Shown piece by piece: positions 52,543-61,288 of a stretch of 64,000 nt of DNA. Position numbers and translations under genes: made by a program. This stretch comes from Deltaproteobacteria bacterium. Lineage in GTDB: Bacteria; Desulfobacterota; Desulfomonilia; UBA1062. Positions within the stretch are counted from its first letter, which is position 1, and each line of letters opens with the position of its first letter. The notes beneath the pieces are model-generated. The model worked only from the letters and a program-made list of their open reading frames with translations. It made no database searches and was not told where the DNA came from. The DNA is taken from NCBI GenBank assembly GCA_018433085.1, contig JAHDRW010000012.1:84606-148605 (forward strand). The letters are read 5' to 3'.

Positions 52543-54378
52543 ATGGAACAGTTCGAGAGACCGACAGACAAGGTTCAGACCCTGCCACAGGCCTTGAGGG
52601 TGCTTGCCTCCGTACAGCCCGATCGGGTCGCGATGCGGATGAAGGACTACGGCATATGGCACGACATCACCTGGAATCAGTATGCCCGGAGCGTGCGGAA
52701 GGTAGCCATGGGGCTCCATGCCCTGGGCGTCGAACGGGGAGACCACGTCGCCATCATCGGCGAGAACAAGCCCGAGTGGCTCTTCTCCGCCTTGGGCGTC
52801 ATGTCGCTGGGAGCCACCTTCGTGGGCGTCTACACCACCAACCCGGCGGCCGAGTGCGAGTATGTGGTGGGACACTCGGATTCGGTGGTGTACATCTGCG
52901 AGGACGAGGAGCAGTGCGACAAGGCCCTGCTCTTCCGCGAGCGGACGCCCGGCCTGAGAAAGATCGTGGTGTGGGACATGGAGGGGCTGAGGCACTTCGA
53001 CGACGACATGATCATGAGCTTTGACGACCTCCTGAAGCTGGGCGTGCAGACCGACCGGGAAAATCCGGGGATCTTCGAAAAGATCGTGGACGAGGGAAAG
53101 GAGGACGAGACCGCATCCATCATCTACACCTCGGGCACCACCGGGCCGCCCAAGGGCGCCATGATCTCCCACGGGAACTACCGCTGGATCGCCCGGCAGA
53201 CCGAGAAGATCACCCTCACGTCCATCGATGACGAGACCATCTCGTTTCTGCCCCTGAACCACGTCTACGAGCAGATCTTCGACCTCATGATGCACCTGCG
53301 CGTGGGCCATATCGTGAACTTCACCGAAAACACGGACACGGTCATGAACGACCTCAAGGACGTCTCCCCCACCCTCTTCCACGCCGTGCCCCGGATCTGG
53401 GAGAAGTACCATTCCGGGATCGTGCTGAAGATGATGGACGCCACCTGGCTCAAGCGCACCCTGTACGGGATCGCCTTTAAGGTCGGCACCAGATACAACG
53501 ATTGCAAGCTGGCGAAGAAGCCGGTTCCTCTGCCCCTTCTTCTCGGCTACTGGCTCGCCTATTTCTCCGTGTTCTGGAAGCTCAAGGAGCGGCTCGGCTT
53601 CGACCGGGTACGGATAGGGTTCTCGGGTGCCGCGCCCATATCCCACGAGGTGCTCAAGTTCTTCCAGAGCATCGGTATCCCCATCCGCGAGGGCTACGGG
53701 CTCACCGAGACCACGGGCATCACCCACATCTCGGACGCGACCAATTTCAAGCTCGGCACCGTGGGCAGGTGCCTGCCCGGCTCGGAGGTAAGGATCGCCG
53801 AGGACGGCGAGATCCTCATCCGGCACGGGGGTATCTTCCAGGGCTACTTCAAGGACGACGAGCACACGAGGGAGGCCATCGGCGCGGACGGCTGGTTCCA
53901 TACCGGGGACGTGGGCGAGGTCGACGACGAGGGATACCTCAAGATCACGGACCGCAAGAAGGACCTCATCGTGACCGCGGGCGGCAAGAACGTGGCACCG
54001 CAGTACATCGAGAACCTGCTCAAGTTCTCGCCCTACATCAACGACGCCGTGGTCATCGGCGACCGGAGAAAGTTCATCTCCGCCATTATCGTCATCGACG
54101 AGGAAAACGTGGTGAAGTGGGCCCAGGATCAGAAGGTCCAGTACACCACCTTCGCGAGCCTCACCAGGACAGAGGAGGTGAACCGGCTCATCTCGGAAGA
54201 GGTGGCCAAGGTCAACAAACAGCTCGCCCGGGTGGAGAACATCCGCAAGTTCAGGCTCCTGGACAAGAAGCTCTACACCGAAGACGGCGAGGTGACCCCA
54301 ACCATGAAGGTGAAGCGCACCTCTATCAACAGACAATACAAAGACCTTATCGAGTCCATGTACCGGGAAGGAGACTGA
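52543..54378 (+). CDS. Long-chain-type acyl-CoA ligase (AMP-dependent synthetase)
   Basis: The 611-residue enzyme has the AMP-binding motif IIYTSGTTGPPKGAMISH, the GYGLTETTG block, GWFHTGDVGEVDDEGYLKITDRKKD, and a C-terminal lysine in PTMKVKRTSI. It is the long form typical of FadD15/ACSL-like fatty acyl ligases. It activates a carboxylic acid to its CoA thioester with ATP. Its place at the end of the liv operon suggests that it may act on the imported acid. GGGGGAGG precedes the ATG; an earlier in-frame start would overlap livF. Confidence 0.93.
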   Translation: MEQFERPTDKVQTLPQALRVLASVQPDRVAMRMKDYGIWHDITWNQYARSVRKVAMGLHALGVERGDHVAIIGENKPEWLFSALGVMSLGATFVGVYTTNPAAECEYVVGHSDSVVYICEDEEQCDKALLFRERTPGLRKIVVWDMEGLRHFDDDMIMSFDDLLKLGVQTDRENPGIFEKIVDEGKEDETASIIYTSGTTGPPKGAMISHGNYRWIARQTEKITLTSIDDETISFLPLNHVYEQIFDLMMHLRVGHIVNFTENTDTVMNDLKDVSPTLFHAVPRIWEKYHSGIVLKMMDATWLKRTLYGIAFKVGTRYNDCKLAKKPVPLPLLLGYWLAYFSVFWKLKERLGFDRVRIGFSGAAPISHEVLKFFQSIGIPIREGYGLTETTGITHISDATNFKLGTVGRCLPGSEVRIAEDGEILIRHGGIFQGYFKDDEHTREAIGADGWFHTGDVGEVDDEGYLKITDRKKDLIVTAGGKNVAPQYIENLLKFSPYINDAVVIGDRRKFISAIIVIDEENVVKWAQDQKVQYTTFASLTRTEEVNRLISEEVAKVNKQLARVENIRKFRLLDKKLYTEDGEVTPTMKVKRTSINRQYKDLIESMYREGD

Positions 54379-54410
54379 GAAGACGCACAAATTGGGCCGA
54401 GACCCCTTTA

Positions 54411-54434
54411 TTCCCTACACCGTGTCACTATAGT
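54411..54434 (+). promoter_or_regulatory. Possible promoter of the helix-hairpin-helix gene
   Basis: A -10-like TATAGT (54429-54434, inside the palindrome ACTATAGT) lies about 50 bp before the next gene; the -35 counterpart (TTTATT near 54407) is poor. Confidence 0.35.
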
Positions 54435-54484
54435 ATTCACATGCTCACATAAGAGCAGCAAAACCAACAAGGAGGTCAGAGGCC

Positions 54485-54880
54485 ATGAAAAGGCTTATCA
54501 CTCTCGGAATAGCGATGCTGGCGTTCCTGTTCACCTTCGGCGGCATGGCTCAAGGGGAGTATTATCCGTGGGGCGAGGGATCGGCAAACGTGAACACCGC
54601 AACACAGGAAGAGTTGGCCTGGTTCCTGGGAAGGAGCAATATCGACAATCCTGACCAGGTGGCTGAGAATATTATCGAATATCGAGAAGCTAGCGGACCT
54701 TTCACGAGCACGGATGAGTTGAAGAATGTCGAAGGCATGAAAGACATCACCAACTTCGAGGAGGCTCGTTTCTGGCTGAAGACGACAGGTCCCACCGACT
54801 ACGAGCCTGAGAAGACCATCCGGCCCCACGGGGACCCATTCTTCGGTTACTGGTTACAGGAGGACCGGCGGGGCGACTAA
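54485..54880 (+). CDS. Exported helix-hairpin-helix (ComEA-like) protein
   Basis: The 131-residue protein has a signal peptide (about 1-24) and one helix-hairpin-helix unit (ANVNTATQEELAWFL, then GPFTSTDELKNVEGM), as in the DNA-binding part of ComEA. The fold often binds DNA outside the cell during competence, but many exported HhH proteins in these bacteria have no tested role. The last 30 residues are proline-rich and end WLQEDRRGD. AAGGAGG lies 10 bp before the ATG. No other competence gene is adjacent. Confidence 0.8.
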   Translation: MKRLITLGIAMLAFLFTFGGMAQGEYYPWGEGSANVNTATQEELAWFLGRSNIDNPDQVAENIIEYREASGPFTSTDELKNVEGMKDITNFEEARFWLKTTGPTDYEPEKTIRPHGDPFFGYWLQEDRRGD

Positions 54881-55233
54881 AGGCTTTTGAATAGATAGCA
54901 CGAGCAGGGCGCTGGTCTTGTTTTCCTTTCAAGAAGAGCACGGGCGCCTACAGCAAGAACCCGGTAAACCGGTTCAAGCCAGGCTTAAACGGGATCGTGT
55001 TCAAGGAAGAACAAGGCCGTGCCCTTGCACCGGAGAGGGTTATCGGTGCGGGTGCACGGGGTAGACACCCCTTCAGGCAGGCAGACCGGGACCACCTTTT
55101 CTTTCACCGCAGGGTGTTTTCTGCAATCGTCCGTATCCGGTCAGCCCCTCCCGGAAAGGGACGGACACCGGGTCTGAAGATGCGTCGGACGACATGCATC
55201 CGAGGGAAATCCCGCCTCGGGACGCCGCCGGGC
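54881..55233 (+). other. Intergenic region between two convergent genes
   Basis: These 353 bases separate the HhH gene from the end of the kinase gene. I find no gene, no clear terminator with a T run and no repeat; short frames seen here lack ribosome sites. Confidence 0.45.
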
Positions 55234-58200
55234 TCAGGAGGAAGCGGTATCGGATCCCGGCAGAGGCTCCCGCACCTGTTGCCCGTCGAGGATCTCCTTG
55301 ACCTTCTCCGCGAGCTCTCCCAGGCTGAACGGTTTCTGGATAAAGCCCCTGCACCCCTTGTCCATGATCTCCCTGGCCTGACCGTTGAGACTGTACCCGC
55401 TCGACAGCAGCACGTTCACGTCCGGTCTGATTTCCTTCAGACCGTCAAAGGTATCCCTGCCGTTGAGGTCGGGCATGATCATATCGAGCACCACCAGGTC
55501 TATGGAATCGCGGTTGTCGCGGTACACCTCAATCCCCTCCCTGCCTCCCGCTGCGGTGATGACGGCATACCCGAGCTTCTTCAGCATCTCGGAGCCCACG
55601 CCCAGAATGATTTCCTCATCGTCGATGAGGAGGATGGTTCCCTGGCCCTTCCTGATCTCCCCGCATATCTGCCGTTCTTCCCGAACGGTCTTCTCCGATG
55701 CGGGAAGATAAAGGGTGAACGTAGAGCCTGCATCCATCTCGCTCTCCACGGTGACGAACCCCTTGTGGTTCTTCATGATACCGTACACCGAGGCAAGCCC
55801 GAGCCCGGTCCCTCTGCCCTTGCCCTTGGTGGTGAAAAAGGGCTCGAAGATCCGTGATTTGACCGCCTCGTCCATCCCGATGCCGGTGTCGGTCACCGAG
55901 ACTTGGACATACCTGCCCGGTCCCACGCCGAAGGGCGCGACCTCGGACCCGTCGAGATTCACGTTCCGGGTGGAGAGATAGAGATCTCCTCCTCCGGGCA
56001 TGGCCTGCCATGCGTTCACGAAGAGGTTGAGCATGACCTGCTCCATCTGGTTCCGATCCACCTCCACGATCCATAGTCCTTCCTGCACGCTCTGGTGTAT
56101 CCGGATCTCCTTCTTGGTCCTTCCGAACATCTCGGCGCTCTTCTGGATAAATTCTCCCAGTTGGGTGGGCCTGACCTCGTACTTGCCCCCGCGGGCAAAC
56201 CCGAGAAACTGCTTGGTAAGCTCGGAGCCCTGGCGGACGTATTCCTCCACGTTTTTCAGGCGGTCGAAAAACGGGTGGGACTTGTCCGTACTCAGGAGCA
56301 TGAGGGAGATATTGCCGAGAATGCCCATGAGCAGGTTGTTGAAATCGTGGGCGATCCCTCCTGCCATGGTCCCGATGGCCTCCATTTTCTGGGCCCGCAT
56401 GAATTGCTCTTCCAGGATTTTCTTCTCGCTGATGTCGATCAGGAAGCCCCGAGCACCCAATGGCCTCCCGTTCTTCATGATCGCGGTGGCGTGCACCAGG
56501 GCGGGAAAGGTGGTGCCGTCCTTGCGACGGGCCAGATACTCGTTCAGCCCGATCCGCTCGCCTGCCAGGACCCTGCCGATATCTTCGGTCGCCCGTGCCC
56601 GGTCTTCGGTTGCCACCATGACCGTTATAGTCAACCCCTTGTCCAGATCTTCGGCGGTATACTGGAATTTTTCAAAGGCGGTCTCATTGGCAAAGGTGAT
56701 GTTGCCGCGCTCGTCGGTTTCGAACACGGTCTCGGGCATGAGCCTCGCCATGTCCCGGAACCGCTCCTCGCTCTGCCGCAAGGCTTCTTCCGCCTTTTTC
56801 CGGTCCGTTATGTCGATGATCGAGGCAACGCTCTCGTTCGTTCCCGGGATCATGGTCACACTCATGAAGAGGTCCCGCGTCTCTCCCGACCGGGCAGTGC
56901 ACTGGAATTCATATGAATCCGGGACAACGCCATCCTTTTTGCAGCGCTGGTTATGGTAGTTTTTCATCCGCCTCAGGTCTTCCTCCGCCACAAAGGAGGT
57001 CCAGATCATATTCCCTTCCAGCTCCTTTTTCGTGTATCCAACGAGCTTCTCGAACTTGGAATTGGCAAGGCGGATGACATGATTTTCATCGACGATGATG
57101 TTCGCCGTGGCCGTGTGCTCGAAGATGGTCCGGTACCGGCCCTCGCTCTGCCGCAGGGCTTCCTCGGCCCGTTTCCTCTCGGTGATGTCCGTCTGGGTCC
57201 CGATGACGCGCAACGGCGTTCCGTCCTGATCCCACTGGATGACCTTGCCCCGGTCGAGAATCCACTTGTACGATCCATCCTTGCACCGGATGCGGTGCTC
57301 GCTCACGTAAACGGGTGACTCACCCTTCAGGTGCCGGTCCAACTCCCTGTCGCTCGGCTCACGGTCGTCGGGGTGCACGTGGATTGTCCACTCGTCGCTG
57401 CTGTCGGTGATCTCGTCTTCGGCATAGCCCAGCATCTCCTTCCAGCGCGGAGAACGAAACACCTTGCCGGTTTTCAGGTTGAGGTCCCACACCCCGTCTC
57501 CGGCGCCTTCCAGGGCAAACTGCCAGCGCTCCTCGCTCTGCCTCAAGGCCTCCTGGGCACGCTTGCGCCCGGTAACGTCACGGACCACGCCCCGGAAACC
57601 GACCGGAGAGCCCGCCCCGTCCCGCACGAGCGATGCAGACAGCTCGTGGGTCCTCTTCACGCCGTCCTTGCGTATCACCTCGTAGTCCAGCATCACGTCC
57701 GGCTCTCCGGTCAGATATATGGCGTGGAAGACCTGGTACATCCGCTTGGCCGTATCGGCCGATGTGAATGCCCGGTAGCTCATCCCCTGTATCTCGTCAG
57801 GCGGATATCCCAGCATCTTGCATAAGGAGTCATTGAAAAAGGTGATGTTGCCCGAAAGGTCGAGCTCGAGGTAGCCTTCCTGGATGCTCTGGAGGATGGT
57901 CCGGTACTTTTCCTCGCTCCGGCGCAGGGCGTCCTGGGCCTTTCTCCGCTCGGTCACGTCACGGACGATCCCTCTGAATCCCACGGGGTCTCCCGCCTCG
58001 TCGCATTTCAGAGACACGGATGCCTCTACCGGGATCTTCTCGCCATCCTTGTTGATCACGTCCCACTCGAAGCCGGTGACGGGCCTGCCCGTCAGGTACA
58101 CACCGTGAAACGCCTCGTAAAGCTTCCGGATATTTTCTTCATCCGTGAACCTCCGGTAGTTCATGTTCTTCATCTCTTCCCCGGTGTATCCGAGCCTGGT

Positions 58201-59904
58201 CAGGGCGGGGAGATTGAAGTAGGTAAAGGTCCCTTCCAGGTCCACCTCGTAGTAGGCCTCCTGCATGTTGTCGAGGATGTTCCGGTAGCGCTCCTCGCTT
58301 CTGTGCAAGGCCTCCTCGGCCTTCTTCCGCTCCGTGACGTCGCGGACGATACCCCTGAACCCGGAAGGCGCCCCCTTCTCGTCGCGCGTCAGCGAAACGG
58401 ACGCAGCCACCCAGATCCTTTCCCCGGCCTTGCTGATGGCCTCCCAGTCGAATCCGCTCACAGGCTCCCCTGTCTGGAAGACTCTGTGGTAGGTCTCGAA
58501 CATGCTTCTGGCGTTTTCCTCATCCACGAACCTGCGGAAGTTCATGCCCTGCATCTCTTCATCCGTATATCCGAGCCTCTTGACCGCGCAGGCATTGAAA
58601 TAGGTGAAGTTGCCTTCCAGGTCCACCTCGTAGTAGGCCTCCTGCATGTTGTCGAGGATGTTCCGGTAGCGCTCCTCGCTTCTGTGCAAGGCCTCCTCGG
58701 CCTTCTTCCGCTCCGTGACGTCGCGGGCCGTGATCACGACCCCGCCTATCCCCGGATAATGGATGAGATTCGTCCCGATGGCCTCCAGGTACACCCAGGT
58801 ACCGTCGAACCTCTTCACCCTGAACTCGAGGGGCTGCCCGTCGCCCTCCATGCGGTATACCTCGCCCAGCTCTTTCTGGACAAAGGGGATATCGTCGGGA
58901 TGAATGAAATCCATGGGCGATCTCCCGATCAGGTATCCTGCGGGATATTGGAGGATCCGCTCGACCGAAGGGGTTTCATATATGAAAAGTCCGTCGCTAT
59001 CCAGAATCATGATCAGGTCGGAAAGGTTCTGGATCAGGGATTTGAACCTCCCCTCCCGCATCTTGAGCTCCCGCTCCGCGCGCTTGCGATCGGTGATGTC
59101 CAGGCAGGAGGCGATGCTCTCCCTTGTCCCGGGGATGAGTGCCACGGTGAGAAAGACGTCCCGCTGCTCGCCCGCGCGGGTGATAAAGCGAAACTCGTAG
59201 GACCCGGGGGCGGAAGAAGGGCTCTGTCTCCGCAGGAAATGATAGCTCTTCATCCGCTCGAGATCTTCCGGCTCGATGAAGGAGGTCCAGCTCATCTTTC
59301 CCTCGACCTCTTCCCGTTCGTATCCCGTGAGCCGGACAAAATTGGTGTTTGCCAGCAGGATGGTGGTGTCCTCGGCGATAAGAATGGACGCGTTGCCGGT
59401 GTTCTCGAAGATGGTCCGGTAGAACTTTTCGCTCTGCTTGAGGCTTTCCTCCGCCCGCCTGCGTTCACTGATATCCCGGACGATGCCCTGGATCGCATAG
59501 GGCTGTCCTCCCCGGTAGAGCACCGCGGAGGTGGTTTCCACCGAGACGAGACTTCCGTCCCTGTGCTTGACCCGCAGCTCCAGAGGACTTTCCTGAACCC
59601 CTATTCTGAGCAGATCTTCGCGGGCAGCCATGGCCTCGGCCACATTGTCTTCGGACAAGAGGTCCCAGAAATTCAGTTCCTGAAGATGATCCCTGCCGTA
59701 CCCCAGCATATCCATGCCAACGCCGTTGGCGTCGAGTATATTTCCCTGAAGGTCCAGGATGAAAACGCCGTAGAAAGACCGGTCGAACAGGGCGCGGTAG
59801 CGCTCTTCGCTCTCCTGGGCCGATGCCCTGGCTGCAAGAAGATCCCGCTCGATATCTTTTCTCGTTGTCTTGATGCCCTTGTTCTCCTTCTGATTCTTCA
59901 TCAC
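55234..59904 (-). CDS. Soluble hybrid histidine kinase with nine PAS domains
   Basis: The 1556-residue protein reads, in order: nine PAS(-PAC) sensor domains spaced about 125 residues apart, each ending in a (D)(I/V)TERK-type linker and a short coiled segment (EEAL.RSEE); a HisKA-type phosphoacceptor GGIAHDFNNLL; an ATPase domain with NLFVNAWQAM, DTGIGM and GRGTGLGL; and a receiver domain with DDEE and phosphoacceptor D in VVLDMIMP. There is no signal peptide or membrane segment, so it senses inside the cell. PAS4, 5 and 6 are very similar, as are 2 and 8. No response regulator gene is next to it. Confidence 0.93.
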   Translation of the reverse strand: MMKNQKENKGIKTTRKDIERDLLAARASAQESEERYRALFDRSFYGVFILDLQGNILDANGVGMDMLGYGRDHLQELNFWDLLSEDNVAEAMAAREDLLRIGVQESPLELRVKHRDGSLVSVETTSAVLYRGGQPYAIQGIVRDISERRRAEESLKQSEKFYRTIFENTGNASILIAEDTTILLANTNFVRLTGYEREEVEGKMSWTSFIEPEDLERMKSYHFLRRQSPSSAPGSYEFRFITRAGEQRDVFLTVALIPGTRESIASCLDITDRKRAERELKMREGRFKSLIQNLSDLIMILDSDGLFIYETPSVERILQYPAGYLIGRSPMDFIHPDDIPFVQKELGEVYRMEGDGQPLEFRVKRFDGTWVYLEAIGTNLIHYPGIGGVVITARDVTERKKAEEALHRSEERYRNILDNMQEAYYEVDLEGNFTYFNACAVKRLGYTDEEMQGMNFRRFVDEENARSMFETYHRVFQTGEPVSGFDWEAISKAGERIWVAASVSLTRDEKGAPSGFRGIVRDVTERKKAEEALHRSEERYRNILDNMQEAYYEVDLEGTFTYFNLPALTRLGYTGEEMKNMNYRRFTDEENIRKLYEAFHGVYLTGRPVTGFEWDVINKDGEKIPVEASVSLKCDEAGDPVGFRGIVRDVTERRKAQDALRRSEEKYRTILQSIQEGYLELDLSGNITFFNDSLCKMLGYPPDEIQGMSYRAFTSADTAKRMYQVFHAIYLTGEPDVMLDYEVIRKDGVKRTHELSASLVRDGAGSPVGFRGVVRDVTGRKRAQEALRQSEERWQFALEGAGDGVWDLNLKTGKVFRSPRWKEMLGYAEDEITDSSDEWTIHVHPDDREPSDRELDRHLKGESPVYVSEHRIRCKDGSYKWILDRGKVIQWDQDGTPLRVIGTQTDITERKRAEEALRQSEGRYRTIFEHTATANIIVDENHVIRLANSKFEKLVGYTKKELEGNMIWTSFVAEEDLRRMKNYHNQRCKKDGVVPDSYEFQCTARSGETRDLFMSVTMIPGTNESVASIIDITDRKKAEEALRQSEERFRDMARLMPETVFETDERGNITFANETAFEKFQYTAEDLDKGLTITVMVATEDRARATEDIGRVLAGERIGLNEYLARRKDGTTFPALVHATAIMKNGRPLGARGFLIDISEKKILEEQFMRAQKMEAIGTMAGGIAHDFNNLLMGILGNISLMLLSTDKSHPFFDRLKNVEEYVRQGSELTKQFLGFARGGKYEVRPTQLGEFIQKSAEMFGRTKKEIRIHQSVQEGLWIVEVDRNQMEQVMLNLFVNAWQAMPGGGDLYLSTRNVNLDGSEVAPFGVGPGRYVQVSVTDTGIGMDEAVKSRIFEPFFTTKGKGRGTGLGLASVYGIMKNHKGFVTVESEMDAGSTFTLYLPASEKTVREERQICGEIRKGQGTILLIDDEEIILGVGSEMLKKLGYAVITAAGGREGIEVYRDNRDSIDLVVLDMIMPDLNGRDTFDGLKEIRPDVNVLLSSGYSLNGQAREIMDKGCRGFIQKPFSLGELAEKVKEILDGQQVREPLPGSDTASS
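58232..58345. repeat. 114-bp direct repeat within the kinase gene, copy A
   Basis: Identical base for base to copy B at 58613-58726, 381 bp (127 codons) away. It encodes the start of a PAS domain and the linker before it (VTERKKAEEALHRSEERY, then NMQEAYYEVDLEG), showing a recent in-frame PAS duplication or gene conversion. Confidence 0.9.
58613..58726. repeat. 114-bp direct repeat within the kinase gene, copy B
   Basis: Second copy of the identical 114-bp segment at 58232-58345. The spacing of exactly 127 codons keeps the reading frame and equals one PAS module. Confidence 0.9.
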
Positions 59905-60161
59905 ACACTCCCCATCCGGAAAAAACCAGTGGCCGGGACCGACGGCTCTCCGCCTGCATGAGGCAAGGTCCCATCCATTGGAAAGGCTGGATTGTCCGGT
60001 ACCCCCTTTGCAGTTATCGGAAAATTACCGGCAAAAGTTCATTGCTTTCGGTTTTATGAAAACTTGTGGGAATGGATGAGAAAATCCTGTGTGAAAGCCT
60101 TGCCGCATGCGTCATGCTGCCTCTTCCCGCCCTTTCTGGTGAATGCGAAAACATCGAATAC

Positions 60162-60190
60162 TTGCATTGAGACCTGGCCCATGATAGATT
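60162..60190 (+). promoter_or_regulatory. Possible promoter in the 59905-60275 intergenic region
   Basis: TTGCAT (60162-60167) and TAGATT (60185-60190) are 17 bp apart, about 85 bp before the exported protein gene. The rest of this 371-base divergent region (59905-60275) must also hold the kinase promoter, but I could not pick it out; no gene is seen in it. Confidence 0.45.
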
Positions 60191-60275
60191 ATTTTATGTT
60201 TATTATGAGAAATTTCACTTGAAAAGAGAGGTTTCGACGCTGTTTCCGGCTCACCTTAAAAAGGGAGGATGGGAA

Positions 60276-60680
60276 ATGAGAATATCGCTTTTTTTCCTTG
60301 CCCTGGTTGTGGTTCCGCTGTCCGCCACCGCCATGAAACCCATGAGCGAGATTGATCTCTCGACCGTCTCCGGCCAGTCGGGGGTGAGCTTTTTCGTGGA
60401 CGTGACCATGAACATACACATCGACACCCTGGCGTGGGGCGATTCCGACGGCCTTGCGCCCGGACCGTACAATCCCTGGACCGTGACGGCCGCAGGGGGC
60501 TACGTGGGGGTGAGCGATTTCACCATTGCCGGTCTTTCCGTAAGCCCCTACCTCGCGAGCTCTTTTTCCGCGTATTCCGCATCTCCCGGCTCGGTGAGCT
60601 TCTGGCCGGCAGCGTCGACCATCGACGTACGCAACGGGGTTCCCTACTACCGGGTCCATGCAGGCCCCGGGATCCCCTGA
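60276..60680 (+). CDS. Exported protein with a VSGQSG motif
   Basis: The 134-residue protein has a signal peptide (about 1-19) followed at once by MKPMSEIDLSTVSGQSGVSF, a motif shared by a group of exported proteins with beta-rich, low-complexity mature parts (DUF6160-like). The remainder is rich in Ser, Ala, Gly and aromatic residues. The end (YYRVHAGPGIP) looks abrupt compared with longer relatives, so the gene may be truncated. GGGAGGATGGGAA precedes the ATG. The function of the group is unknown. Confidence 0.65.
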   Translation: MRISLFFLALVVVPLSATAMKPMSEIDLSTVSGQSGVSFFVDVTMNIHIDTLAWGDSDGLAPGPYNPWTVTAAGGYVGVSDFTIAGLSVSPYLASSFSAYSASPGSVSFWPAASTIDVRNGVPYYRVHAGPGIP

Positions 60681-60853
60681 AAAAGATTACCGCCAGCTAT
60701 CACCACGGCCTCATTCCTCCCGGTCACGGCCGGATCTGCACCGCCCAGAAAATCTGCCGGGCCGCGCACCGACAGGTTTCCTGAAGCAGCCCGGACAGGG
60801 TTTGATTGCGTAACCAGACTCCCTACTAAAGAACTACAGAGGGGATGACAGGA

Positions 60854-61072
60854 ATGTACAAAATCATAGAAGGAACCGAAAAGCGCGGCTATGCGAGAGG
60901 ATTCGGGCTCACAGACAGCGGCGCCCACGAAGAGGTCGATGTCCCGGTCATTGACGGCAGGCCGGTCGACAGGGACGGGGTGCCCCTTGAACCGGACAAC
61001 AGGCTGGTCACCCTGGGAGAGACCAGGTGCGAGTCATTCATGGACGGCACGCTCCTCGTGGTGGTGGAATAA
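60854..61072 (+). CDS. Unknown small acidic protein
   Basis: The 72-residue frame is acidic, lacks a signal or membrane segment, and shows no recognised family. Two ATGs are in frame (60845 and 60854); the second has GGGG 9 bp upstream. Its last bases overlap a small minus-strand frame, so it could be real, but support is modest. Confidence 0.45.
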   Translation: MYKIIEGTEKRGYARGFGLTDSGAHEEVDVPVIDGRPVDRDGVPLEPDNRLVTLGETRCESFMDGTLLVVVE

Positions 61073-61273
61073 CAGGCCGCCTGCACGCGGACCGTTCTTC
61101 CCGATGACCGGGCCGGTCTGCCGGGTGTTCTCGCTGCAGACGAGCGGCCCCTGCCCGGCGGACGTCTCCCGTGAAATCCCGGCGGCATCCCGGTAAATCG
61201 TCATGAACACGGCCACGCTCACGAGAACGGCTATGACCATGATTGTCACCTTTCTGAGCTCTGTTCTGCGCAT
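61034..61273 (-). CDS. Possible small single-pass membrane protein
   Basis: The 79-residue frame starts 15 bp after the flavoprotein gene with AAAAGGGGAAG upstream. It has one hydrophobic segment (about 11-26, VTIMVIAVLVSVAVFM) after a basic start, so it would insert in the inner membrane. The C-terminal part is hydrophilic with no motif. Gene position suggests that it works with the flavoprotein, but it overlaps the opposite-strand frame at 60854-61072 by 39 bases. Confidence 0.4.
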   Translation of the reverse strand: MRRTELRKVTIMVIAVLVSVAVFMTIYRDAAGISRETSAGQGPLVCSENTRQTGPVIGKNGPRAGGLLFHHHEERAVHE

Positions 61274-61288
61274 GGGCCTTCCCCTTTT

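Noticed and set aside
52516-54390. 624-codon minus-strand frame opposite the acyl-CoA ligase
   Set aside because: A long shadow caused by GC-rich third positions; the ligase motifs on the + strand are unambiguous.
58105-59961. 618-codon + strand frame opposite the PAS kinase
   Set aside because: The internal repeat and PAS motifs belong to the minus strand; the + frame repeats only because the DNA repeats.
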